DNA from: Merluccius polli
Lineage: Eukaryota; Chordata; Actinopteri; Gadiformes; Merlucciidae
DNA length: 64,000 nucleotides
NCBI GenBank assembly: GCA_030340625.1
Contig: JAOPHQ010001778.1
Span: 17,501-81,500 of the forward strand
Direction: 5' to 3'
Part shown: positions 12,148-24,100 of the stretch, in pieces
Layout: each line of letters starts with the position of its first letter
How positions within the stretch are numbered: position 1 is the first letter of the stretch
The notes under the pieces: model-generated
The model's database searches: none
What the model was told of the DNA's origin: nothing
Seen by the model: only the letters and a program-made list of their open reading frames with translations
Program-made: the position numbers and the translations under genes

Positions 12148-12970
12148 CCGTGGGAGGAAAAAACATAAGCCGTTGATAAGCCGCCGAGATGAAACCAATC
12201 AGTTAAATCGGTTTCAATGATACCGCATCAAAGGTAGTTTGGCGTCATCATCTGACACGTTATCAGCATTTCGATTGGCTGTTGCCTTGAGGTTGAGAGT
12301 TTTGCAAACTAGTTTCAAGTGCGTCACAGGCGGCTTTACGCCGTGCACCTCAATGGCAACTTAGTTTCACCTAAGTTTCAACCAACTAAAGTTGCGTGAA
12401 AGTTTCCCCGTGTTAAGCCAGCCTAACCCTCACCTTTACCATAAACACATTCACTGTAAACCCTAACCTTAACAAACCGATCAACCACACAATGGAGACA
12501 AGCCAGACCAGGTGAATCGACTGATTGGGGCCCTAACCCCGGAGCGTCTGAAGGACAGGAGCCTTCAGGATTTCAGCAGCGAATGCAATTTTCCACCCAG
12601 TATTAGGTTGTCTTTCAACCGGTCTGACCCCTAACCCACCAGTGGACCAGCTATGAAGGAGAGAAGAGATGAAACAGGATCATACTATAGCCAAAGAGTC
12701 GACGTCTCCCATCTACTCATTACAATATCATGCATCAACATAGTCGGCCTCTGTCGTTGTCTCTGTCACGTTTTGGTCCACTGACAATGACAGATGTCAC
12801 CGTCCATGACTCTCCCTTGAACTGGATGAGATGTGAGTCCACAGAAGTCTTTATTTGATGTATAAGTTGAAAACTGTATTATTTCATTTGACTGTTTGGG
12901 TTGTATCTTATTGAGATAGGGGTACACATTGCACACACAAAAAAAAGAAATAAATAAATTTAAAAAAAAG

Positions 12971-12972
<2 letters not shown>
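12148..12972. other. intergenic, no gene seen
   Basis: Single-copy-looking sequence with a GTTTCA-rich patch (12190-12400) and an A-rich run (12938-12975). No supported ORF. Confidence 0.5.

Positions 12973-13044
<72 letters not shown>
12973..13044. repeat. (AT)n microsatellite
   Basis: A 72-bp uninterrupted AT dinucleotide run. Confidence 0.95.
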
Positions 13045-13048
<4 letters not shown>

Positions 13049-14300
13049 CAAGTATAGTTCATTCACAGCTCTATTTATTATCCATACAAGTAGTATTTGG
13101 TAAATGGTTGAATCATTGTATTAAGAATAAATGAGTGCTTGCTCTTTTTTCATGCAAAGCTGTTGTGCTCTCATTTCAAAGAGCATTTTTCATTTTAAGC
13201 TCACGGAAAATTGCTTTTATATTACACAGTAACTATTGTTCAGTGTGCTATAATGGTTTCTCATCCATGCAAGTGTGCCCTTAAAGCTTGATTTTCTGTG
13301 CGATTTTGTCGGTAATTTGTCTTGAAATTGCTCAAAGGACACATACAATCAGATAATAAAAGAGAAAAAGAGGAACCTGAATGAATTTCCTGGTGATTAC
13401 TGCAGCAGCAACAACTTCATTTATGACTCAGTTTCCCATTGGCCATTGAATTGCATTATTGGAGAGTCCTGTACTTACTTATTATTATAATTTGATTAAT
13501 AGGCTGACCAACCGATTACAGTGAATGTCAAACTTATGGAACCAAAGATGTATGAGTTAATAATTGCAATTTATTGTATGTAACAAAATGGAAAGTATAA
13601 AGGAAGCACACGCGTGTATGCACAGGTGTGTTTGTTTTATGCCACGTAATATCCTGTGTACCCGCTCAAAACCCTCCAGGAACAGACCGACTGTATTTGG
13701 TTAAATACATACTATGCCATACAGCACCTGTTTTGTAATCAAACATAACAAATGTTACCACACATACACGTATAAAAACTATATATGTGAAAAGTCGGAG
13801 TGTCGTCGGAGTTGACATGTGAACTCTATCAACTTTCCATCCATCCACGGTTCATCTCAGTGGACAATTCCATTTGTGATGTCACAAACGGATAGATTTA
13901 AAAACCCAAAATGGCTTGTCGTGGCTCGACGACGTGACGTGGTTGTAAAACAGGGGCCCTTTGACGCGTGAGAGCGTCCGTTCTGAGCTGTAAACATCAG
14001 GTGTCGGATCATAAAGGGATATAAATATGGCGGCAAGGCTGCCCCCCTTTTTAGAGTAGTTTGCTTGTTTAGCTTGCGCCATGCTTCTCCCACTTCTGCT
14101 TCCACTGTGGCGTGTGTACATCAGAGCATTGAAACCGTTCCGCACTCATTTCTTTATTTCACACCCTATCACACACTGACATGCGTTTTTGGCAACAAGA
14201 TATTCTCGGCGGAATCCTTAACGAACTGAAATTCAATTTAACTGTTGCCTAAAATAGACATGGGAGAAATAGGTGATGCAGGTGCAAGTTTAAATCTCCC
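13045..14300. other. intergenic; low-repeat stretch at 13.05-13.6 kb
   Basis: 13050-13570 is free of the surrounding microsatellites and rich in short transcription-factor-like motifs (TTTGATTAAT, CATGCAAA, CCATTGGCCATTG). That is the look of a vertebrate noncoding element upstream of a developmental regulator. An AG-rich run follows at 14310-14361. Confidence 0.35.
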
Positions 14301-14818
14301 GAGCAGATGTGCAGAGAGAGAGAGACAGAGAGAGAGAGACAGAGAGAGGGAGAGAGAGAGTGTTTGGTTGACTTGTAAAAAGCCAGAGGAGTCAGAGGAG
14401 CTTCCATCGTAAAGGTTCCTCTCCTTCTTGTATCTCCTCCAATTTCTCCTCCAGAGTCCCCTGCACTGACCCACTTAGCAACTGGCAAGACGGATGCCAT
14501 TCTCCATTCTCACAGTTCATAACAACCAATGGCAAAAAATGATCTCTATGTTTTACTATAAAAGCAACGATAACACATTCATTAACGATCCCTCCGGGAC
14601 GATGATACAATGCGGCAAGATGTCCGCACGCAAAAACTCACTGGACGCCAAGTTCAAAATCTACCGATGATAAAAAATGATTTCTCGCAATTCAATTTAA
14701 AAGCAACACACTTGTGACGACCATTTCCGGCGTGAGGGTAATCAATATATGGTTTTGTGGGTTTTGTGTGCAAAGTGTCCACACCAAAGCCTCACTGGTC
14801 ACCTTCTAAATCTGTACT

Positions 14819-14851
14819 CCACACACGCACACACGCACGCACGCACACACA

Positions 14852-14904
<53 letters not shown>

Positions 14905-14906
14905 AC
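14819..14906. repeat. (AC)n microsatellite
   Basis: AC run with a few GC and AG interruptions at its left end. Confidence 0.95.
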
Positions 14907-15228
14907 CCCCCATTGCTCCTCTCCCACAGCTTGGACCATCTGAATCCCTGACGACGGCTCTGTTTTTAGCTCTCCTGGATGAGGGCCTGGTAGCATGGCA
15001 TGGGAGGGGGGAAAGGGTGAGGGGGGGGAGGGACGAGGGAGGGAGGGAGGGAGGGAGGGAGGGGGAGGCCAGGCCAGCCCGGGTTGGTTCTGTAGTCCCC
15101 TGTGCAGTCTGCTGTCCTGTCCCGTAACGCTGGACGCCAGGCCTTCCCATATTAATCAGATTTACCGCAGCAGCCATATGTCCTAGCAGCGTGATAAAGC
15201 CCGACCGCAGAACACACTGTCAACACAG

Positions 15229-15307
15229 CGTGTGTGTGTGTGTGTGCGTGTGTGTAAGTGTGTGCGCGCGTGTGTGTTGCTATGTAATGTGTGTAAGTGT
15301 GTGTGTG

Positions 15308-15359
<52 letters not shown>

Positions 15360-15386
15360 AAAGTGTGTGCGCGCGTGTGTGTTGCA

Positions 15387-15423
<37 letters not shown>

Positions 15424-15432
15424 CGTGCGTGC

Positions 15433-15463
<31 letters not shown>
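15229..15463. repeat. compound (GT)n microsatellite
   Basis: GT/GC runs interrupted by two similar segments, each containing AAGTGTGTGCGCGCGTGTGT and TTGC, which shows internal duplication. A (GGGA)n tract (15036-15060) lies just upstream. Confidence 0.93.
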
Positions 15464-15957
15464 AGGTGAATCTATTGGGCGCATGTTAGCGTTTTGTATG
15501 CTCCTGCCAGTGCATTCCATCACTGGTTTCTTGGGAGCCAAAGCGGTATCTAGAAATCTAGATAGGGGACGTCCCAGGGATAGCTGCTAGAGCTTGTTGA
15601 TTAAACACATTAAAAAAAACCTGTTTGAATCTCACAAAATAATGTTTTGGGACATTTGGTCTTTGTGTGGCAAGCATAATAATGCAGAAGTCATTTTTGC
15701 TTGAATTGGAATAAAGACAGTAGATTATGTACTTAATATAGAGTATATATATTATACAGCATACATATCCCCGGTTCAATCTACCATCTTCATGTACAAT
15801 AACGTCTCCAATTCCATCTAAATGTTCCATCTTTGCCACAGTGTGATTTATTTCCAACCCTTTCATGAATAGGTATTCACAGAATGAACGAATCAGCAGT
15901 GAAGAAGTGGAAACACAGATTCCTGCATAGCGTTTCATCAGCCTTATACTGTATGAC

Positions 15958-17106
15958 CAGGGCTCCGAACCGGTTCAAGGAACGAAAACGAAAACCGAAA
16001 ACGAACGGAATTTTACGAGGAACGGAAACGGAAACGAAAACCAAATGGTCTTCAACTGTTCCGGAACAGAAACGTTATTCTGAAATCCCCAAAACCGGTT
16101 AATAACGTTTTTTTTTTCGTTCTCTATATACCGTAAAACTTCCAATAAAAGCGGGGTCCCTAATAGACGCAGGGGTGTGGCGACACGTTTTGACAAATAA
16201 ACGCAGGTCTCCAATTGAGGCCGGATCTGGATTTTATCTAAATTATTTCTTGAACGACTTAAGCCGTTTAGATCACCTACACAAAGATACGGTAACCGTT
16301 TAAACGTCTGTCCATATGGACATAACGCACATCGTTAGATCAGTTAGATTCTCCACAGATAAATCATTCAGTTCATTTAACACAAACTATGAACACCAAC
16401 GCATAATTCATCCAGACTTACCGGTAAACAAGAGAGACGGGGAAAAGGTCTGACTTCCAACTTTTGAAGCGATCATAAAGTCTGTACGGTGTGTGTCCGT
16501 TCCTGCATTGTTTATATTCCTTAAGTCCGTAAGGGTCCACCGGTCACAAGAATCAATGGGTTTCATTAAATTAATCCGAGTTGTGAATAATATCATGTGT
16601 AGTCCGTTGCTCACTGTCTGTTTACTGTCTGTATGCTGGCTGTCGTAAATCTTCCGCTGCCGTAAAACGACGTTCACGTTCGAGCGTCACCGCGGACCTA
16701 CGGCCGGCGGGGGTGCCCGCAATCATAGACATATATACATGTATACTATGTATATATGTCTATGCCCGCAATAGTAACACAAACACACCGCGGGCCGACG
16801 GGGGGGGGCGCGCAATAGTAACACACCGCGGGGGGGGGGGGGGGGGGCGCGCAATAGTAACGGCCGACGGGGGGTGCGCAATAGTAACACACCACGGACC
16901 TACGGCCGGCGGGGGGGGGGGCCGCAATAGTAACACACCGCGGAGGCCCAATAACACTGCCGGAACGTTAAGAACGAACATTATTTTACGTTCCGAACCG
17001 GTTCAGGAACGATATGTTGGTGGCGGAACGCAAGAACGAAAACGTTAAATATACCGGTTCCGTTCGGAGCGGAACGATTGAAAAATAATTTCGTTTTCAA
17101 GCCCTG
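15958..17106 (+). mobile_element. non-autonomous hAT-type DNA transposon, 1,149 bp
   Basis: The left end is CAGGGCTCCGAACCGG and the right end is the inverted CAGGGCTTGAAAACG, so they share the CAGGGCT terminal motif of hAT elements. A perfect 8-bp target-site duplication TGTATGAC flanks it (15950-15957 and 17107-17114), as hAT transposases produce. Subterminal GAACGAAAACG-type repeats and GAACCGGTTC palindromes occur at both ends. No transposase ORF is present. Inside are a perfect 16-bp-armed hairpin (16724-16763) and a G-rich tandem array (16764-16945). Confidence 0.88.
16764..16945 (+). repeat. G-rich tandem repeat inside the hAT element
   Basis: About five diverged copies of a unit containing CGCAATAGTAACACACCGCG, separated by runs of 7 to 19 G. 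The long G-runs could form G-quadruplexes and are prone to assembly error. Confidence 0.75.
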
Positions 17107-17114
17107 TGTATGAC

Positions 17115-17540
17115 CGATACTCACCATTAGAATGATGCATTATAAAGCGTCATTAAATCTCGTCGAACGCGGTTCATGTTGTGAAGAATGGGTTTGATGC
17201 GTTTATCTTGCCTAATTATCCCAAATCATTCAATTAAATCAGTGTGTTAATGTTTCTCTAATTATTAGCTATGAATAATCATAAAGGTACTTTATTATGA
17301 AAATAATAACTTGTAATGATACCACAAACGATGCCAGGGGATATGACAATTGAATAAGAAGAGTGCGTGCAGTAGGAATATATATTCAAGAACAATTAGC
17401 TAAAAGTATTATTAAGAATTGATCAACTACCGACCAATAACATCATTACTAAACAACAGAATAATACTAAATCAACTGACGATGAACTGATGCCATCAAG
17501 ACAGACACATGTAATCAAATAATATTTGGGATGTGTGCTA
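17115..17540. other. low-repeat AT-rich stretch upstream of znf462
   Basis: Immediately right of the hAT element. Contains several TAATTA/TAATTATT homeodomain-type cores and no repeat or ORF. A candidate noncoding regulatory element by appearance only. Confidence 0.3.
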
Positions 17541-17925
17541 CATCTGACAAGGTACCTCCTCTACCCCCACCCCCACCTCCTTCCTATCTCCCACCCTCCC
17601 TTCCTCACCCCCGCCGCCCCCCCCCCCTCCTCACCCCCTGCTCCCCCTGTGGAGATCCATCTGAGCAGGACCCTGCTCCTTTTGTCCAGGGCTCCTCCTT
17701 TGTTACCATGCTGATGGTCAGAACAGCGACAGCAGCAGCAGCAGCAGCAGCAGCAGCAATCATATTTACTGTAAATGGCCCAACGGCAAAATAGTCCCCC
17801 TCTCCCCCCCGAACCACCGTGTGGGCATTAGTTCACAACCACTCGCTCGAAACACCCGGTTATTGGATTGTGTTTCAATAGAAAAAAGGGGAACACAATA
17901 TGCAAACTATGGTGGGGAATGTTAT

Positions 17926-17998
17926 TATAATAATATTATTTATGTTATTATAATAATGTTATTATAATAATGTTATTATAATAATACTATATATATTA

Positions 17999-18060
<62 letters not shown>

Positions 18061-18244
18061 AATATTTATTGTTATTTGTGTGTTATTTATTTTTTTAACC
18101 TATCTATCTATCTGTCTGTCTGTCTATATATCTATCTATCTATCTATCTATGTGTCTGTCTGTCTGTTTGCCCCCCCCCCCCCCCAACCCCCAGCATCAT
18201 CAACTATGAACTGTGGATAACCCCATGACGCGGCACACATATGG

Positions 18245-18331
<87 letters not shown>
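17926..18331. repeat. cluster of AT, TCTA/TCTG and C-run repeats
   Basis: In order: repeated GTTATTATAATAAT units (17932-17990), (AT)n 18006-18056, TCTA/TCTG tetranucleotides (18101-18166), a C-run (18171-18185) and a second (AT)n (18247-18331). Followed by (GT)n at 18378-18407 and a G-run (18451-18470). Confidence 0.92.
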
Positions 18332-18332
<1 letters not shown>

Positions 18333-18379
18333 TGTGCAGCCACTGAGGAGAAGGAGGAGGGAAAAAAGGAGAAAAAGGG

Positions 18380-18410
<31 letters not shown>

Positions 18411-18507
18411 GGTGGGGGGGTGTGTAGGGTGATGGGTGATGGGTGAGGATGGGGGGGGGGGGGGGGGGGGACCAGTTGGGTTAACGTGGACTCCAGTGTG
18501 ATGAAGG

Positions 18508-19329
18508 ATGATCTTCTCAGGCGTGCTAGACGTTGTCCATCCCACCACCATCACCATCACCACCACCACCACCATCAGCAGCAGCAGCAGCAGCAGCTCT
18601 GCTGAGGAGGATGATGATGAGGATGATGATGCCTCCTCGTTTCATCGCAAACTCTTGTGCACCCTCTGGTGCCTGCTAGTCTCCAAAAACTTCTTTGTTG
18701 CGAGAGCCGCCTGCCTCGCAGCGGATTGTCTTCCTCGTCTGTGTGCGGTGGCTGCTCATTATTCAGAGACAGACGGATCTCAGGTCATCTGCAGCTGCAG
18801 CGGAGAAGGAGGAGGAGGAGAAGCAGGAAAGATGGCGATCATCCATTAGACCGACCGACCAGCAGCACCACCACCACCAACACCACCACCAACACACGCA
18901 TGAACCTCACGCACACACGGAGGAGGAGGGCAACTTTTTGGGGGACGATCGCTCGGGGAGGAGGAGCAGGAGGAGAAGGAGAAGATTGTACCTGTGAGTT
19001 TTGTCCTTACTATATTTATAAGGGTTTTTTTTTTTTTTTTTTTTTTTTCTTTCTTTCTTTCGTTAAAGCTGGAGGTGGAGGTACCGGTGGAGGTGGAGGT
19101 ACCGGTGCCGGTTCTGCTGGTGGGTTTCCCATGGTCTCCCCCTTACGAGAACGTCGTTATGGTGGACCACGGAGTATGACCTGGAAACAGCGACCACCTC
19201 TTTCTTTCTCCCTTTTTTTTTTTTTTATACTTCAGGACCAAGCGAGACAGCGAGAGAGAAAGGGGGGAGACAGGGAGAGAGAGAGCTGGCACCCGGTGTA
19301 GTCAAAGTCAAGTGGTTCTTCTTCTGGTT
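18508..19329 (+). other. GA- and CAC-rich low-complexity sequence, possible 5' UTR
   Basis: CAC/CAG/GAT triplet runs (18541-18630), GGA-rich tracts (18805-18985) and a T-run (19024-19048). Moderate GC and several CpGs suggest it may belong to the znf462 promoter or 5' UTR block. The 214-codon open frame across it is composed of such repeats and has no recognisable domain. Confidence 0.3.
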
Positions 19330-19546
19330 CTTCTTCCTCCATATCCGAGTCTCACCCACCTCCAGCGCTGCTTCCTGCCCGCTGTGGCGCCCCGTCCGCC
19401 CGGCGCGTCGTCCCGGTGACACCGCCAGGAAACACAGCAACACACGCCGGGGCTTTTATTTTTTAGTTTTTTTAAAGGTGGACTTTGTTGTTGTGTTTTT
19501 ATTTTTGTCATGTTTGCAGGTCTCGCATGTCTTTAATGGTGGTGGT

Positions 19547-19582
<36 letters not shown>

Positions 19583-20260
19583 GGGGGGGGGGGGTGAGTG
19601 AGGGGTGAGTGAAGGGTGAGGGTAGGGGGGGGGGGGGAATTAAGCGTAAGGTCTCCCTGGTTTGTGGTTCATGTTGTGTTTCAACGGAGAGAGGCCATTA
19701 GCGCGGAGGTCGCTTCTTCTTCTTCTTCTTCTTCTGGTTCTTCTTCTGGTTCTTCCGGGAGCGCCCGGCGGCAGCGGCACGCCGAGTCGAGCTCCCCCCG
19801 GCTAGCGGCGCACTGTTAGCGGGCACAGCGGCCGCCTGGAGCCGCAGCCGCCGCCGCCGCCGCCTGGAGCCGGAGCCGCCGCCGGCTCCACGTCCAGCGA
19901 AGCAGTCACTCACTCAGCTCACTCACTCGCTCACAAACAGCCGTGATGTCCACACACACACCGACACCACGTTTAGAAACCACTATCTGATCGGGTGTGT
20001 GTGTGTGTGTGGGGGGGTGTGGGTGGTGGTGGTGGTGGGTGGAGATGTTTCTCCACCGTGTTGTTGAAACTACATGCTGCGTTTCGGTCACGGCTTCGAC
20101 CCGCTGAATCCAAGCGGGAGTTCGGCGTGCGGTGGCCGGCTCGCCTCTCCCCTCCTGACCGCTGGTGGTGCTGGAGGTGGAGGAGGTGCTGGAGGAGGTG
20201 GAGGTGGTATCGCTGTCAAGTGGCCTGGAGTCAGGTATGTCACCGTGGACAGGGGAGCTT
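19330..20260 (+). promoter_or_regulatory. CpG-rich block: probable znf462 promoter and untranslated exon 1
   Basis: This is the most CpG-dense part of the window, with GCC/GGC repeats and several GCGC/CCGCC clusters around 19380-19420 and 19750-19890. It lies upstream of the first coding exon, as the CpG-island promoter of ZNF462 does in other vertebrates. A strong donor, TCAG|GTATGT, at 20234/20235 could end a noncoding first exon; another possible donor, CCT|GTGAGT, is at 18990/18991. No TATA box is evident. The exact start site cannot be read from sequence. Confidence 0.45.
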
Positions 20261-20415
20261 CACCATATAAAATGGAGGAAAGCAGATGAGTAACTCCACC
20301 AGGAGGAGGCTTGTGAACAAAAGGTGGCCAGGAGCCTTGAACACATGATACCCCCTTTCTTTGGGGGGGGGGGGGGGGGGTTGACATGGTTTGCCCTCGT
20401 TTGTTGTGGGTTTTT

Positions 20416-20453
<38 letters not shown>

Positions 20454-21074
20454 TTGCCCTGCCTATGGTGGAGGCAGAGCTGAACTCTGCAAAGTGACAT
20501 TAGGTCATCTGGTCGAGGCTCCACGAGTCCCCAAGGTTAAAGTTCAGGTTTCTCCTTTTTGGATTTCATTGGATTTTGCGTGTTTGTAACCCAGGTGTTT
20601 TTCACACGAGACTATTTTTAGGACTCGCCTTTTCTCCTGCCCCGCCGTTTAGATATTGTGACACAAACTGGGCAGGCGGAGGTGAAGCTTTCAGCGTTTG
20701 AATGGTGGGGTATGCGGTGGCGTGAGCCCTGCCGATGGTTAATGTTCTACCAAGTGGTCTCCAACGCGGGCCACACAGTCAGGAGATCCCATAGGAGATA
20801 AGTCTCCTATGGAGAAAGTTGCGACAGTCCCCTCAGTTTCCATGCAGGTCCACTTTCAGTTCGGTCCATAGTCACTGTTCATTCATTTTGTAAACTCAGC
20901 TATGTGAACTTTTTCATTGTTGGAGGACAGTTTGCATCTTTCTCCTGTTTTCCATAAAAAAAACTCGCAGGGCTTCCCAGCACCTGTTCTTGTTAAGTTT
21001 GGTTTTGTCTTGTCTCGCTTGTGGACCAGTTAGAGAGAAAGGTGTGTGTGCTATGCTCTGCAGTACCCCTTGCC

Positions 21075-21111
<37 letters not shown>

Positions 21112-24100
21112 TCCTGCTGACAAAGAGCCTGTGCTTGACACGGTGTGCTGCGACAACACCGAGGGCTGAGAAGAGCAATCAAAATGGTGGCCGTGCTCCT
21201 TCTCCCTGGTGTGGCAGGGCAAACAGGTTCTCCAGAAGGCGCTTTTCTGCTGCCCTCAACACATTTCTCTCTCTCTCAATCTCTCCCTCTCTCTGTCTCT
21301 GTCTCTCTCTCATTGAGCGATTGATCGTTCTGCTGATAGATGCTCAGCAAATGAGCCAAAGCTAATCTCATGTTTGGCATGTTTGTCTGGTGTTTTTTTT
21401 TTTAACGAGTGATGTCTCACCACATGGATTATCTGTGCATGCATGGTTGGTGCTAAGATGCGTTTTATCCGCGCACGCTCGGTGGCTAACTTTCAATTTG
21501 TGTTGTTTTGATAAACTTGAATTGTTACAATGTCATAGGGTTAGTAGTGCTGGTTCAACTTGGCATGACGGCCATTGAAGCGACAGCGCCTGCTGGTTGT
21601 TATGGTGGCGCTATCATTGTTTTTATTAAGTTCATGAAACCACTTTTAGAGAGTTGAGTGAGTCATGCAAGGATCACCTCAGCTAAGAGGAGTCAAATTA
21701 GTAAGTTAATTGAGTTATGCTATGCACAATATGGACATCACTATTTTCTGTGCCACTTTACTTTATACTTCATTTGTAAATCATTTGATTGGACTAAAAT
21801 CAACATTTCTTACTACATACTAGTGTATAGCATTCAGTGTCAGTTGCTACAATATGTGTTACTATATTAGCCTACTGTTACTTGGTTACTATGCCAACGT
21901 AAACTATATAAGCTTGTGCTTATGATATTCCAGGCTATAACAAAAAAGAAAACACCTCAAAAGCGACCAAGTCTTACCTAGGTCTTAAAGACTCAGTAGG
22001 TATTAAACAAGAGAGGCTTTTGTCATTCTTTGAATGGTGGAAAGACGTACTCATGTAGCTCATCACTCTCACAGTGCCTCTCTCCTTCTTCTTCTCTCTC
22101 TTTCTCCCTCTCTCTCTTTCTTTTTCACACACACATGCACAATGATGCAGCCTTCTTTTTCTACCTGAGGCACTGAAGGAGGAGGCTGGAGAGAGAGGCG
22201 GATACAAAAGGCAATTGAAATGCTCCGCCGAGTGCTTTTTCGTGACATGATGCATTGCTTGTGAGATGCGGCCTGGCCCTATCGCTACAGCCATAAGTGG
22301 CCAGGAACCTGCTGGCCCCATTTTCCCCCATGTCTCTTCTCGTTACAGAACATCATAACCATGCTACCTTCTCCGGCGCTATAAGTGGCCTTCTCTACGC
22401 ACCGTAATGATAGTAACTTACTTTCCATCCCAAACTACGAAAGCATCACCCCAACTTCTTTTTTTGAAACGGCCTGGCCTCATTTTATGGCCTTTGGTTA
22501 ACAAGATAGGAAAACCTGAAATGCAGTTGGGCATTTTATGGCTTCAAATCAAACCAGGAAGTGGCATTTGGTTTCTGTTTTCTGTTGCCATGTTACACCA
22601 CAGTTACGCCACTGGTTAACTGCCACTTCAGATCTTAAGGGCTTAAACCTCTCGCGTAGACTCCTATGTCCAATAGGAAACATTAGGCCAGAACAGGTAC
22701 TTTTTCTGCCCAACATTAGGTTGCATTCCCTTCTTTCTTTAACACAAAAAAACAGTAAATAAACCCAGGCTCGAGCTGGCCGTGGTGGAAAAAAAAACAG
22801 AATTCTTTGGAGACGCCCGTTCCTTGGCCAATGTGCTAACCAGTGGACACAAGGCCTTCATTGAGCCGAAACAGGAGTGGTCTTGTGGAAGAGATCCACT
22901 CACGCAGCCTACGAAGCAACAGAGCTGTCCAAGGACGATTAAATATTTAAGAGCTCAGAAAGGAGGTCTCGGTGGTAAGTTAATATCGATGGCTCTCTCG
23001 CCTTTCCTCCTCCCCAACTTGTCAACTTACCTCAAGCAGTTTGTTTTTTGGTGCACCTGGAGGTAAAAGAAATATCCTCTTTAACTCATGGAAAATATAA
23101 CCATGAAGTGGTCCGAACCATGATTCTGTACATCGGCCTCCATGGCCCCTCTCTCTTTTGGTCAGTGTGAAGAACACCAACTATTTTGACCAGTTAGTAA
23201 CATTGCCCCCACCCCTTGTAACTGTAGCAACCATTATGTAGGGGTTGAAGGAACTCAGCAGGGTCATGTTTGGGAACGTCATGTGCTGTAGGTCTTCACC
23301 TCCTTGGTGTCCTTGGTGTCATATCTTGTTGAAGTTTGGATGTTCTTTGTTCAGTATGTCTTGGTATAAGATCTAAACTAACCGTTTTTCTTGGTATCAA
23401 TTGTTAAGCACCTGAAACAAAGCAAATAGGTAATGAACTATTGACTGAGCTTTTTAAGGAGATAATTAAAAGCTTATAGCACCCCCGACAATAAATTGTA
23501 TTTATAGTTGGGGGTTTGGCTCCAGTTACATTTAGCTCATTTGCATGGCTGTTGTCAATAGACATAGTAGAGCAACACTGAAAAATAACCTGTAGTCTAA
23601 TCTCATGAATTAAGGATTGTATGTATTTCTTTTACACAAATATAAGAAAAAATAACCATGACTTGTATGGCAAAGAATTTGCACGAGGAAACAACAGGTT
23701 CTTGAACTCCAGGAAATGGTTTCCTAGGAGAGATGCTCTACATGACTGCACGGGAATGTATGCTTTCCTGAAGGAATTGTCCTTGCGGAAAAACACTTCC
23801 TGGTTTCGCTCCAAGATCTGTCCTTGGACATCCTTCAGCTGTCTATTTATCCAATGACCTTCACTTTGTCCATGAACGGCATGGAGATACTCACATGACA
23901 GATATTCCAACTACAACTTTAGAGGAAATGCAATAATTCAGAAGACCTGGACACGACTTGTACTTAAATTAGGGGCTTAATGGTCTTTTTGTTGTTGGTG
24001 GCACCACTAAAAGTATGATAAATATGCATATGACTTGTGACTTTATTTGACACCATGTAAAACACAGCTTGTTGGAAGCTCTGCTTCTTTCTGTTTAGGC

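Noticed and set aside
17531..17817. Frames with poly-Ala at the GCA repeat
   Set aside because: Short low-complexity frames on both strands from a (CAG)n run at 17728-17757; no gene context.
18657..19301. 214-codon frame upstream of znf462
   Set aside because: Composed of triplet and homopolymer runs (Arg, Thr, Phe); more likely 5' UTR or promoter sequence.
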